Assembly: GCF_000143535.2 (NCBI RefSeq)
Contig: NC_037316.1
Coordinates: 248,001 to 312,000, forward strand
DNA from: Botrytis cinerea B05.10
Taxonomy: Eukaryota > Ascomycota > Leotiomycetes > Helotiales > Sclerotiniaceae
Direction of reading: 5' to 3'
Length of the DNA: 64,000 bases
Positions 50,761 to 61,918 of this stretch are shown one piece after another (positions within the stretch are counted from its first letter, which is position 1; each line of letters opens with the position of its first letter). Below the pieces are notes generated by a model. It worked only from the letters and a program-made list of their open reading frames with translations. It did not search any database and was not told the DNA's origin. The position numbers were made by a program, and so were the translations under genes.

Positions 50761-52078
50761 AGAAATATGTTTTAGAGAGTCACTGTGAGCTTCTGTGGAC
50801 GGAAAGGCAGATGGGAAGGGAGGGGGCCAGCAGTCAACCAAGTCTAGTGTGCTAGGTGACTAGAAAGTGTTATGATAGCGTCTATAGCCATCTATAGATC
50901 ACGCATGTACTTTTGGTCAGGAGGTTCGACCAGTGGATAGATCTTCTAGGCATTCGAGTCTAGCAACTTCATCCACTTATTTTAGTTCTTTCAAAACACA
51001 CCTATGTCCACAATAATTTCCGATTCTAGTTGTCAGTTTTCCTACAAATGAATCAATGCCAGTCATTTTGAATGCTCTTTTGTTATGTAAAGAATAAATT
51101 GCGTATATATATCGTACCCGGATGCGTGAGAACCGAGAAATTTCCAGTCCAAAAGTCATGTACTTTTTTCAGAGTTTCCAATAGTCCTAATGGAGGCTTG
51201 ATAACCTACCACCTTGAGTTTCCCAACCTACTTATTAACCTTTCTAATAATTCGGACCCCTATTTAGCGAGGATATTACAAGGAAATTTAAGTTTAATAA
51301 GAGTTGAATATAGTTCACTAATTTACCAGTGGGTATATGAATTAATGTGGCATTTTCAAAATGGACTTAAAAATATCTCTTGAGATATTGATTTGAGTAT
51401 CTTAGAAATCATCATAATGATTTATTCGGGATTGATCAACCAAATTGTTAGAAACTTCAAGAATCAAGAAGCTTCTTGTCAGTTCATAAACACACTAGTG
51501 CTCCAAACTCACAGACAGCGATGAGCTTCACCGATAGACTAGAGTAATAGTACGTTTAAGATTTACTATATTTTGACGTGTCTGTTTAACGGAATTGACA
51601 GGGCAAGGCATGGACTGAATCATTTAAAAAAGCTTTGAGCACATTCACTCACTAATAGAGTATCACCAACCAAAATTCAATAGAAGGAATTTAGCAGCAG
51701 ACTTCCAGGTTGACCCCTCAATATCAAGCCAATCAGTATTGCATTTGATACGGAAAGTAATCAATATATCTGAGTTTGATCATAACATTTACCAGTAGAT
51801 GAAGGATTACCAATAGGCGAATGCGTATTGTGGTAGTGAAAAGTTGGAACTTTAATCAAGCTTGTTCGTCTCAAAGTTACAAATTTAACAACAGGGCCTT
51901 GAATTTTTCCTCACCAGCAATCAATGATCGAAGAACCTACTCAGTAATCTTTCTTCTCAGCAACGCAGAAAATGATTGTCTGGTGAAAATCTATTCATTG
52001 TCAGTGACTCGACACCCTCTTCAATCATCCCAAGCCCAAGAGAAAGGATTCAATAAGGCAGAATTCGCATCAGGGAAA
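50761..52078. other. Spacer between orphan genes C and D
   Basis: AT-rich, without microsatellites. Open frames reach 103 codons (51072-51383) but have no motif and no splice context, so none is called. The last 260 nt before 52079 are open in frame with gene D, which is noted under that gene. Confidence 0.4.
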
Positions 52079-54013
52079 ATGAGCTTCCCTTTAAAGGAAG
52101 TCTGGAGCGAGCTTCTGCGCTCTACCTCAAATAATGAAGCAGTCCTGAAAGAACTTCTCGAAGGTCGCCCAGAGATCGGACGGGCAACAGATTTGAACTG
52201 CATGTTTGTGAATTATATTTCTATCATCTACAAGGTCTTTAACATAAAGATAGAAGGTGGACAGATTGATCCAAGAGGTGTGTAATATACCGATGTAGAA
52301 AAGAGACCCAAAATTGACGATTGTATCGATTTAGTTTGGCTACCCAACGACCACGAGTTTATCGAAATGCTGAAGCTATTGGTACGTTATATTAATGACA
52401 TTATCACTTGGATTGAGGACCATGATCAAACTGGCGCGCCTTGGACGTCTATTGGCGGTAAGCATCAGTATGGCACAGATGTAGGGAAAAAGCTGACAAA
52501 TTTCTCAGAGTTTCACGCAGAGTCATTGCTCGAAGTCGACGCACAGTGTCAGAGATGGTGGGTATTGGCCGATATGACTATCTTTAATCCGGCCACCACT
52601 CCGTTCAAGATACTTCCACCGATGCCGCTTAATGAAGAAAGTGTTCTGGGAGAGTTCAATGCAGCTATATTCAACCGGTTCAAAGGTGCACCTTCAATGG
52701 CGCCGATTGAAAGTAGCCCCATAGACATAAGTACATTTGAAGCTCCGCCGTCGCCAGCATTGTCATTGAAACGACGTCAAATCCGATATTCTAATTCCTC
52801 AAGTTTCAATCAACAATCTACAATGTTGTCCCTCGACAAAGACCAGACAGCATTCGAATTTGCTGATAGTTGGAACCACGGCGGAGATTCAAGTTTTCCC
52901 CCGCAAGATTCATATGGAGATATAGATCGGGGCCTCTTATATAATGGCGGCGTCGAACCTGAAGGGCTTGCTGTACAGCACACTCCCGTTTTCATGCCAC
53001 CCACACCTCGATTAAACCAGAACGGATTTGCACCATCACCCAACCCGAATTTATCATTCCGTACACCTGTTAATAAGCAAGATGGATTCTGCCAGCCAAT
53101 GCCTCCACCTGCTCGAAAGATTGCTATACCACGGCTTCAAAAACAAGGAACTTTCGAGCCACTTTTTTCACCAACCCAAAATTCGGAACTTCGACCTTCT
53201 CTGTCTCCTCCACAGACTTTCACTTCCGGAGCACTTAGAAAGCGAGGATACACAAAATTTTCGCCGCAAGCATTGAATGATAACCCTCCAAAACGACGAG
53301 CAGTTGTCGGTGAGATGCCACACCATAACACAGAATATACTGCGATGCAAGAGTTCTCACGTGGCGCTAAACTTCCGCCTGGTAGTTTAGTGCATGGCTC
53401 CCCTGGCAGCGCTTCGGGATTTTCTAATGGATCCTGTAACACTAATCACTCAGTCTCGACAGCTTCCAGTCCCGTCAAGAGAAACGGGAAAATGCTGCGG
53501 ATTAATCTCGATAGAATTTCACACAAAGCCGCGATCGGTTCGGAAATGGATTACAGCAACACAGTTTCAACCGAAAATAGCCCAGGAAGGAAAGCCGGAA
53601 ACATCGTTACCAGACAGCAGGACTGGAACGACGCTGTATTAGCTGGCTTTGACTTAGAACAGGGTGCAACAAACACAGGCCTTGGGATTGCGCGTCCAAA
53701 AATCAGCCGCGATCCCTCAAACTTACCAGGAATTCCCACAATGTGTACGGATACGAGTATAGAATATGGACGCCCAGCTACATCCCAGCAGCCAATATAT
53801 TGGAGCTCGCCAGTGCACTCCTCAACGATAACAGGAAGTCATTCAAGTGGGTAATGTACCCCGCTTTATAAGATTGATCGAAAGTCGACTAATACTTGGT
53901 TTGCTAGTACCAGCCATAAAACATCACGACATCTGCAACACAATGCGGACTATGTTTTAGGTGAGGATCAATTTTCAGAAAACAACCAGCCGAATCCTTC
54001 CAAGCCATGGTAA
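52079..54013 (+). CDS. Uncharacterised protein (orphan island gene D)
   Basis: Three exons (52079-52277, 52335-53850, 53908-54013) encode 606 residues. Introns 1 and 2 are both 57 nt, and both junctions restore the frame. The N-terminal 160 residues are helical (SFPLKEVWSELLRS, FIEMLKLLVRYINDIITWIE, ESLLEVDAQCQRWWVLADM). The rest is Pro/Ser-rich and disordered, with basic patches (KRRQIRY, LRKRGY, PPKRRAV). Intron 1 is phase 1 after an Arg-Gly pair, as in genes B and C, but sequence similarity to them is not convincing by eye. The frame is open upstream to 51821; the chosen ATG is the one adjoining the first helical segment. No known family is recognised. Confidence 0.7.
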
Positions 54014-54541
54014 AGTATTTGCTTGTCTATGTAAATCATCATAGAATAAGTTTGTGTTATAAGAGTTTGCTTCGTCTGAGTATCAGACAAGTACTGTGGT
54101 AAAGAAGCATATTTGGGAATGATCGCAAGGTGTATGCTTTCTCCTTGCGAAGGACCGGAGATAGGAACAAAAGTGCGGGTAAACATGTGGATAGGACTAA
54201 GGAAACTACAAATGGAAGAGCATATGCTTGAAGCTCTAAAAGTCTCAGACACGACTCTTCAGTTTGCACTTTGTGAGGCTTTAGAAAGTGGCGTGCCCAT
54301 ACCTGAATTTGTATGTATCTCCGACGTTGGGGCGGAGAATTGGCCGGTTCAATGTTTCCAACGTTTGCAAACAATCGGTGCCATTCGCGACCCATTCCAC
54401 CATATCTTTTGTGACCTTACGCCTTGTGGCCCAAGAGTGATTCATTTCTAATTTCGATGTCACTATTCGTATAGCCCCCCGAACCTGTAGATGCGCCCGC
54501 AATACAATCCTATTTGTACAAACATTTCCAACGTAAATCTC
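54014..54541. other. Convergent spacer between gene D and uS13m
   Basis: A 112-codon open frame on the plus strand (54116-54451) and one of similar size on the minus strand overlap here. Neither has recognisable motifs or splice partners. Both genes terminate into this interval. Confidence 0.4.
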
Positions 54542-55075
54542 TTATCCTTTTCTATTTACTTTATTGAGTTTCCTGGCCGTTGATATCTATTGTCTATTAG
54601 TATTTGCAATCTTGCATACCCTGTTCCGCAAGTCTCTACATACCTGACTCTTCGTATTCTGTCCTCTTACTGGCAGGCCCATCGCATGCCTCCTCCCCCG
54701 GTAGCTACCCATTGTCCGCATTCTTTCGATGTTATCCTGCAACCTTCGTTTCAATTCGGTCTCTAAAGGCATGGTGGAAAGCTCAGCGGTCAAAGATGTG
54801 ACCGTTTTTTGTGACAAGGAACCGACAGTCGCCGTGGGATGGATGTAGTGCTTGGCCATGATACGAGCTGAAGCTTGGTTCCCTAAGCCATAGAAAGACT
54901 CTAGAGATTTCTACACGCCGTCAGTATGCGAATCGGGATTGTAGCAGGCTCAATGGGAGTTGAATGGAGCCTTACCTTCACCAGATTCCTCTCAGCGAAC
55001 GAGATACCCAAGATGAAAACCTGCAGCCAATGTCAATATCCGAGTGGAGAGAAAAGATCGGCAAGAACATACCAT
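54542..55075 (-). CDS. SWS2: Mitochondrial small-subunit ribosomal protein uS13m (SWS2)
   Basis: Four exons on the minus strand (55075-55073, 55020-54976, 54910-54644, 54586-54542) encode 119 residues; the introns are 52, 65 and 57 nt. Exon 1 contributes only the ATG, which touches the GTATGT donor directly. Seen: VFILGISFAERNLVK, ESFYGLGNQASARI with IMAKHYIH, ELSTM and the uS13 signature GSYRGRRHAMGLPVRGQNTK, with the ending STARKLNKVNRKG typical of the family. It binds 16S-like rRNA in the head of the mitochondrial small subunit. Length matches yeast Sws2 and bacterial S13. The gene is divergent from cyclophilin B across 319 nt. Confidence 0.93.
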
Positions 55076-55394
55076 ATTCAAGGAGCTTTGATTATACTGG
55101 CACTAGGAATATGTCTCGAATGTCTCTCACAGTTCTTAATTAATCATGAAGTTGAGAAAGTTACCCATCAATTTTTGATAACGCACGGACTTCTTGTTAT
55201 GACCTTCAAGCCTTCCTATTCCGAGGCTCGCACGTGCCATGTGGCGCTAAAGGTAATCGACACCTCTCCACAACACATAACTCGAGCTTCTTCTTAACAA
55301 CATCACTTTGTTCTTCTAAGGTTTTTCTTGGAGGGCATATTATCTTCTTTTTAAAACTACACTGTACCAAGTCGATACCCAATTGACTTTCAAG
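55076..55394. promoter_or_regulatory. 319-nt bidirectional promoter of uS13m and cyclophilin B, with an E-box
   Basis: The two divergent start codons are 319 nt apart. A palindromic CACGTG (E-box, the bHLH binding site) is at 55231-55236. A CT-rich tract lies just before the cyclophilin start. The regulatory role is inferred from position only. Confidence 0.4.
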
Positions 55395-56469
55395 ATGCTC
55401 ACACTTCAACGTTTTGTAGTCTCTGCACTACTTATCTTAACTGTCACCTTTCTCTTCTTCGCCCAAACGGCCGAAGCTGCCAAAGGACCCAAGATTACCC
55501 ACAAGGTCTACTTCGACATCAGCCATGGCGATGAACCCATGGGTCGTGTCGTTCTAGGTCTTTATGGAAAAACTGTCCCTGAGACTGCCGAGAACTTCAG
55601 AGCTTTGGCAACTGGCGAGAAGGGATTCGGATATCAAGGCTCTACCTTCCACCGTGTTATCAAGGGTTTCATGATCCAAGGAGGTGATTTCACAAAGGGT
55701 GATGGAACCGGAGGCAAATCAAGTAGGTTACAAAGTCTGCGAGCGAAGTGCGGGGTTCTAACAATTGATAGTCTACGGAGCTAAGTTCCCAGATGAGAAC
55801 TTTAAGTTGAAGCATTCCAAGAAAGGTCTTCTCAGCATGGCCAACGCCGGAAAGGATACCAACGGTTCCCAATTCTTCATTACTACTTCTACTCCTGGGT
55901 AAGCCATTTCTCGCAAGTTCTGCAATGGAACACTCTCGTTCTAACATCTTCTAGTCATCTTGATGGTAAACACGTCGTCTTTGGCGAAGTTTTAGAGGGA
56001 TATGAGATCGTCGAGGCAATTGAAAACGTAAAGAAGGGAGGATCAGATAGACCAGTTGAGGCTGTCAAGATCACTGAGAGCGGGGAATTACCAGTACCAG
56101 AAGAAGGTATCCATGTGGAACTCTAGAGTAGACTCCTTCCGCGGCATGCGAGCATGATTGGGAGGACTTACTGATTCGTCTGTCTTACGTGCTGTAGATG
56201 AATACGGTACTGCTGAATTTCAACACGGCATGGAAGAAGTCGAAATTCCTCTTACACCAACCGATCCTTCAACTCCCGCTGCTGCCACTGCAGTCATTCC
56301 AGTTGTTGGTACCCCACCAAAAACCGAGACAGAGGAATTTGGCTATGCTGATGAGGCTGGTTACACTCTTTTGCAAAAAGGATTGTTTTTGGCTGTTATT
56401 TTAGGATGTGTTGCCTTCTACGTACGAATGAATAGAAGAAACAAGAAGTTTGAGAGGTCACTCGTCTAG
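55395..56469 (+). CDS. ER cyclophilin B, peptidyl-prolyl cis-trans isomerase, with alternative C-termini
   Basis: Four exons (55395-55722, 55772-55898, 55955-56106, 56198-56469) encode 292 residues. A signal peptide (1-28, ending TAEAA) precedes a complete cyclophilin domain: [35 protein letters not shown] with catalytic Arg and Phe-Met-Gln, [27 protein letters not shown]. The spliced form continues into an acidic linker, a membrane span ([16 protein letters not shown]) and a basic tail, giving a type I membrane protein. If the 91-nt intron 3 is retained, translation stops at 56126 after 208 residues ending HVEL, resembling an ER-retrieval tetrapeptide. Both ends look functional. It speeds proline isomerisation in secretory folding. 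Confidence 0.93.
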
Positions 56470-57306
56470 TTATATAGCTTTCCATTTAAGATCACTCTTT
56501 ATCTACATTGCTAGTACACTCTCAGTCTATTCATATTCTCATTTTCCAACCCCCTTCTGTCCCTAAAATTGGTCTGCTATGACGATACAGCTCTTGTGGA
56601 TGTCGGTCCCTGCTAATGAACTCTACACTCCAACAAACCTCGTATCACCATTACCCAAGTACTTAGACCAACTCTGACCTAAACCAAGGATCATGCGTCG
56701 TAGCGTCGATCGATCGCCCCAATGAAACTCTCAACCACATTAGCCTTTTCAAATACTTCAGGTTCCCATTCTACTCAGTCTTCGCTGCTCTTACTAATTC
56801 TCTCGAGCCATGGCCCCAATGCCTCGAATGCTATTTTTACACTCTATCTCTGGATGGCCACCACTTCTTTGTTGTTCTTTCTCGCTTGATATCTAATTAT
56901 CGAATCCCAATTCACACTAACGCAAATACCCCCTTCATGTCAGTCGTCTAGATTGACCATGTTCTCGAGTGCAGGTTCCGATGTGGTATTCCAGCCCTTG
57001 ATCAGGCTAGAGAACAGACTGGATTCTTCCGTTGCCCACTTAACCTCTTGTAGGTAAAGCTCATGTTCTCCGCTCGCGGTCAAGCTTTGAATCAAAATAG
57101 GCTAAAGGTTGTGGAGAAGATGATCAACAAAGATAACTCACCGCGTCTTGAGGGGGAATGGTGCGCGTGCCAGGATGTCGCTATCGGATAGTATAGCAGG
57201 CCTGGTATCTTGAGGACGCGAAAGAGAGCGACCGCTCGGCCAAACTAAACCTACTGCAATAAATCCTTCACACTTCATCTTCGAATACCAGATTAAAGTT
57301 CTGGTT
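56470..57306. other. Gene-free interval downstream of cyclophilin B
   Basis: No open frame or motif supports a gene. The first 100 nt are pyrimidine-rich 3' flank. Confidence 0.4.
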
Positions 57307-58160
57307 ATGGTAAATCACTCAAATTCGCCGCTTAGCAGGGCCAAAAACACACAAAGTGTGGTTCAGAATGGGTTATCCAAAGAACTTGTCGACTTGCGTC
57401 AAACTGCAGATGTTCACTCAGATCAAAAGATGTTTAATGGAGCAGGTATTTATTAGGTTGTTCCCGTCTCCTTCATCTTCTAAGTGTTCTATTGAAAATT
57501 AGAAACTGATATCATCCTATATTCCCCCAGGCCGTATTCTATTCATGTCCGGGTAAAATCTGCTGCTGCCTTCAATGATGATGCGCCCCAATACCAACTC
57601 CAATTGCGACATGATGATGAACAACAACAAGACTCTGCTGGTCGTACGAAAACCAATCCAGAGAGATTAGATATGAGTGCAACTGGTTAGATCGACTCTC
57701 TTATTTCCCCGAAGAAGAAGCCAAATGGTCGCGTTCTTCTTTGTGGTATTCTTGGTCCCGATGGAACACCTTGGATGCCAAAGTTAGGAAGGTGCCAAAG
57801 AAAGACACTACAGGGGCGTTTAAAGTTAAAGGTAAAGGAACAAAGGGCTAAGGATGAGCAAAGTGCGGCTGAAAAGGAGAGGATGGATTTAGAAATGGAA
57901 GATGCCCTCCGATCTCTGCTTTGGGGGGAATTGTTGCATGGAGCATGTTTTATAAGAATGTTAATGACCAGAAGCGATCCAGCAAGAAATCAAAACTCAA
58001 TCGTTCATGCGAGATAATCGTTTCAGTAATGGCTAACGAGCACCGCTTATTTATGGCCAATTGGTACCATCCGTATTTCAGGCCAGTATACAGCCACGCT
58101 TTTCAGAGACCAGCAATCTTTCCCTCCTCCTGCAGTCGATCTGGTCCCTCCGAGATATAA
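57307..58160 (+). pseudogene. Coding-like but frame-disrupted stretch, unidentified
   Basis: From an ATG at 57307 about 46 codons read openly to a GTATTT donor-like site near 57445. After a CCCCCAG acceptor-like site near 57532, another frame reads PYSIHVRVKSAAAFNDDAPQ and continues to a TAG near 57690. A third frame then reads WLDRLSYFPEEEAKW and on to a Lys-rich segment, and further frames extend to 58160. No single splicing pattern I tried joins these in frame. This looks like a gene that has gained frameshifts, though a real gene with unrecognised introns is possible. I do not recognise the protein. Confidence 0.3.
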
Positions 58161-60221
58161 TTCACGGGAATGTCACAAAACTTCAGCACAATACATAATA
58201 TCATTTTATACAAGAATGGTTAGCAATGAACAAAGCTTTGATTTGCAGTTCCCTGGTTTGAATCTATGTTATAATAGGTCAACTCATAGCCTCAACTGAT
58301 GGTTAGAGAGAAGAGTGATAGTACTGGAATCACTACAAAACAAATGATGACAGGCCCTTTTGTTAGCTTCCCTATATAACTGTTCCTATCTCGTCGGATC
58401 TTGAGAAGTGTAAGATGCAACTGCCATTGACTTTATTTTGATGGGGGGATAACATCATGGAAGGGAGAAAAGCCGAGGGCTATATGTTTAAAGAGCGTCG
58501 CTTCAGAACAAACATGTGGTGTGTACTTATTAGGTTTCGACCGACCAGGCCCACACTGTTTGCTCCCCGGAAATTGTAGATTTTTTGCATTTTTTCCTTC
58601 AAGAGTTTTCTCCACTCTGGTTTATTCATCTTGTTTTTTTGTATAAGACTTGTACTTCCTGTGGGTGTTTATGCACTTGCTGGTGATTTTTGCCCGTATC
58701 CTGATAACCACAGAAGTTATAGTGGGCCCAGCCCGTCTAATATCACAAGCGAGATAACCGGAGCCTTCAAGCCCTGGCTTTCTAACTTCACCTTGGATCA
58801 CTGACACATGAAAGATGCATCTAATTGAATACTAGCTGAATACTTGCAACATGCTACTCATTGTGCTCAATTTTTATTCTGCTCAAAATGCACTCACTTC
58901 CAGATTTCTCCCTTGAGACGAATCTGGTGCTGTGAGTCATACTCAAGGGACCTTGCCTTGCATATATTGCGATTCGTATCGCTTCAACAATACAACTTGC
59001 ATAAATGGAAGAAGAATTCCTAATCAGATTGAAAGGCCCAGATAGATACTAGTGCACTTGTAAAGCAATTTTGCTCTTTCTAGAGCACAATGGGGAAGGC
59101 GATCCACCTCAGCACATCAAAGAAAAATTGGCACTGAAGGAAGAATTGGTTTGAGCTGTGGGTAAGTGGCTGGGAGAAGAGTACAACAGTCTCAGGCGCT
59201 TCAATGATACTTGGGGTAAGAAAATGAAGAGCGATGATCCTAACAAGAAAACCAGAGAAAAAAACCCATGGCTTTAAAGTATCGAGATATTTTAAAGATA
59301 AGCGTGGACCCAATGATACATTGAGGCTTGTTAAGTAGTATGGGTCAGTGATAGTATGGGTTAATGATGCAAAGTACGACTGGGTGGAAATGCTATCGAA
59401 AAGGCGACAATTCTTTGGACTATGGTATTAGCACTGCCTTGTATGATAACTTGAATTGTGAGAGGTAGATGTAATTTGAAAGGAGAGATTGAAATGAATA
59501 GTAGTAGATTGAACCAATAATAACTTTCCAAAAACTTCAGCGTCGAAAGCGATCACCTTAGATTGATGGCATAACAATTGTGCCTTGACTTGGTGCTCTT
59601 GCAATTAAAGTGACTTTTATCTTAGCTTTTAAACAAGACTGCGAAAGAGCTTGATAATGAGATGGTCTCGAATATCTCAGAGCACCGTGAGTTAGTTTCA
59701 AAGTAATTACGGAAATGTCTATTCTAGATGCATCATCTAAGAGCCTGATGTTGAGTCTTCCTAAACAACCGAACCGTATATCGGGCACTGCAGTACTTAC
59801 GTAGTCAAGTATAACATGATATATGGATCACATGACTCTCGCTCGTTTTGAACAGGTTTGGAGATGTTCCAATGTGCAACGGCACCTCAGCCTTGCAACA
59901 AATTCTAACCTGTTAACATATCCATCTATTAAAGCCGACAAAGTTTCTGAACGACGCCTTAGCTGTCAGAAATCATGGATTTCTCTTCGGAAATCAATAG
60001 ACCTACCGTAACTCGAAAGTTGTAAGTCGTGTCTTTCTATTTACAGCTTAAGAAGATCTGACTGCCCCTTAAAACCAAAACATGAGCTATGGACCATCAG
60101 CTTTAATTCTACCCAGACTAACAGTTGTCATTGTTTTAGTGCCCTAGATAAAGACCATCAACCCCCAAAACTGATAACCTTTCAATCAGTATTCCTCAAG
60201 AATAGTCAGGAAAAAATTCGC
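58161..60221. other. 2-kb gene-free interval
   Basis: Open frames are all under 80 codons and overlap on both strands. No tandem repeats or RNA genes are seen. The right end is the promoter of the orphan gene at 60222. Confidence 0.4.
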
Positions 60222-61514
60222 ATGACCGAGGCATCGGAAGCCATTATCTTTAAAAAGTTACCTTTGATTCAGATACTATTCGACTTAAAGCTCAATGGGA
60301 TGTTGAAAGACGACAAAGACCAAATTTGTTATGATCCAGAGCACGCAAGAACGGAACGGCCCGTATTGCCCAAGGTCCCGGGAAAAATAGTCTACATGTA
60401 CGAATTTATCCAGTCGAACTTCCAAAATAGAGGACAGGATTACGATCAAATTGCGAAATGGAACATCGGGACGCTTTGGACAATGATTGATTGCCTTGTA
60501 CGTTTCTTGGATGGAAAACCTTTACCTCTCGATTCCAAGATGGGTCTCATGATAAAACACTGGGACCTCGAATTGATAGGTATTGAAATACTTGCAGTAT
60601 ACCTTGGATGTACTGAGATGAATGATGAAGCTAAGCGCAACGCGTTGATTTCATACATGCGCCGGCTTCCTACCCCTGGATCCACAAACTCTAAAGATAG
60701 CTGGGAGAGAAGATTCGAAACAACGAACCATGCGAAAGTGTTTAATGGGAACAAATCTAGACAGCCTGAGATTATTGACTTGACCGAAGACCCGATTGCT
60801 GCCCCAAAGACTTTGGAGAAGAAAACGCAATCAGCAATCAAGTCACAGATGATAAACATAGGTCAATTAGTTTCTATTACAAAGAGCATGGGTATAGAGC
60901 CCCCACCATCTTCTACATTAGAAAATTCTGTTCAAGTAGCTCAGTCAAAATTGATTTCACGGAAGTCGAGAAAGGGGAGCCAGCCGTCTGCTACTTTGCA
61001 AAAGTCGAAGAATACAATACAGTCGAGCAAAGAATCCCATCAAACTACCACCCCTCAGACGTCAATCGAAGCAAGTCGATCGAATTCTGCTCGTAAAGGC
61101 CCTCAACTTATGCCGATCGACGCATATATTAGCCTGAACCAAACATACGGTTGCTTTCTTCATGTGCACATAGGCTCAGCAATGAAGGGCTCAGGCTTGA
61201 TTGGCCGACTTCTACAGGACTTGCATATGGGACTCTTCAACACCGGAGATATGTCGAAAGTAGTTGGAAAGAATCGCAACGGAAAACCTATGCTGGTTTG
61301 GGATGAGGTTTTGAAATACTTCAGTGTGCCTGGAAATGTGGTGGAAAATATGCTTGCATGGAGTGAAGATGAACGTTGGGCGCCCATGGTCATGTTCATT
61401 GAGCGGTGTCAACTGGATCCTGCTTTGTGGCAAGATTGGGATGAGCGAGATTTAGCCCTTGCTAAATATTTCGATATGTTTGTAAAAGCTACTCCTGCAG
61501 CGAAGGATATTTAG
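60222..61514 (+). CDS. Uncharacterised protein with a SUMO-interacting-type motif (orphan island gene G)
   Basis: A single exon encodes 430 residues. An N-terminal helical region (1-145, including IAKWNIGTLWTMIDCLVRFL) is followed by PEIIDLTEDP at about 184-193, a near-ideal hydrophobic SUMO-interacting motif flanked by acidic residues. A Ser/Thr/Lys-rich disordered linker runs to about residue 300. The C-terminal folded region (about 303-425) contains YGCFLHVHIGSAMKGSGLIGRLL, KPMLVWDEVLKYFSVPGNVVENML and WDERDLALAKYFDMF. It carries many aromatic residues and could be a small interaction domain. No known family is recognised. The layout (helical head, disordered middle) is shared with the other orphans in this island. 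Confidence 0.75.
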   Translation: MTEASEAIIFKKLPLIQILFDLKLNGMLKDDKDQICYDPEHARTERPVLPKVPGKIVYMYEFIQSNFQNRGQDYDQIAKWNIGTLWTMIDCLVRFLDGKPLPLDSKMGLMIKHWDLELIGIEILAVYLGCTEMNDEAKRNALISYMRRLPTPGSTNSKDSWERRFETTNHAKVFNGNKSRQPEIIDLTEDPIAAPKTLEKKTQSAIKSQMINIGQLVSITKSMGIEPPPSSTLENSVQVAQSKLISRKSRKGSQPSATLQKSKNTIQSSKESHQTTTPQTSIEASRSNSARKGPQLMPIDAYISLNQTYGCFLHVHIGSAMKGSGLIGRLLQDLHMGLFNTGDMSKVVGKNRNGKPMLVWDEVLKYFSVPGNVVENMLAWSEDERWAPMVMFIERCQLDPALWQDWDERDLALAKYFDMFVKATPAAKDI

Positions 61515-61918
61515 GCTGATTGTGGTTTTAATCCTGAATCCGTATTTTGGAACAAACTTTCTGGTTGAGCGATCGATTTCATTCAGGGAAATGAAAGAAG
61601 TAAGGCAGACAAGGCTTTTCCTGTTAGAATAGGGGAGGAGCACAACTAAGGAAGGGAGTATTGTAAAAGGATATTGGGTAATGTTCAGGATTTCAATGAG
61701 AAGTTAGATTTCTCATACGGAGCTTTTGACTGCAGGCTTTTCGACCCTCTCAACTCTATATCTATTAATTATACCACTAATGAGACAATCTATTCCTCCA
61801 GATCTTAATTTCCTGAGCTACTAAATTCTTATTGTATTTATCTTCAAGTTCTTACTGCATCATCCTAACTAAATAGAGAGTGTGCCGCCAGTCTACACCT
61901 CCGGTCCCCCATCGCAAT
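61515..61918. other. Convergent spacer
   Basis: 404 nt between two gene ends, containing nothing I can identify. Confidence 0.4.

Noticed and set aside
51072..51383. 103-codon open frame between orphan genes C and D
   Set aside because: AT-rich composition-driven frame without splice context or motif.
54116..54451. 112-codon open frame after gene D
   Set aside because: It overlaps a similar frame on the other strand, has no motif, and lies between two gene ends.
43295..61514. Mating-type locus or secondary-metabolite cluster as an explanation for the orphan island
   Set aside because: No HMG-box or alpha-box gene, no SLA2 or APN2 flank, and no polyketide, peptide or terpene synthase is present.
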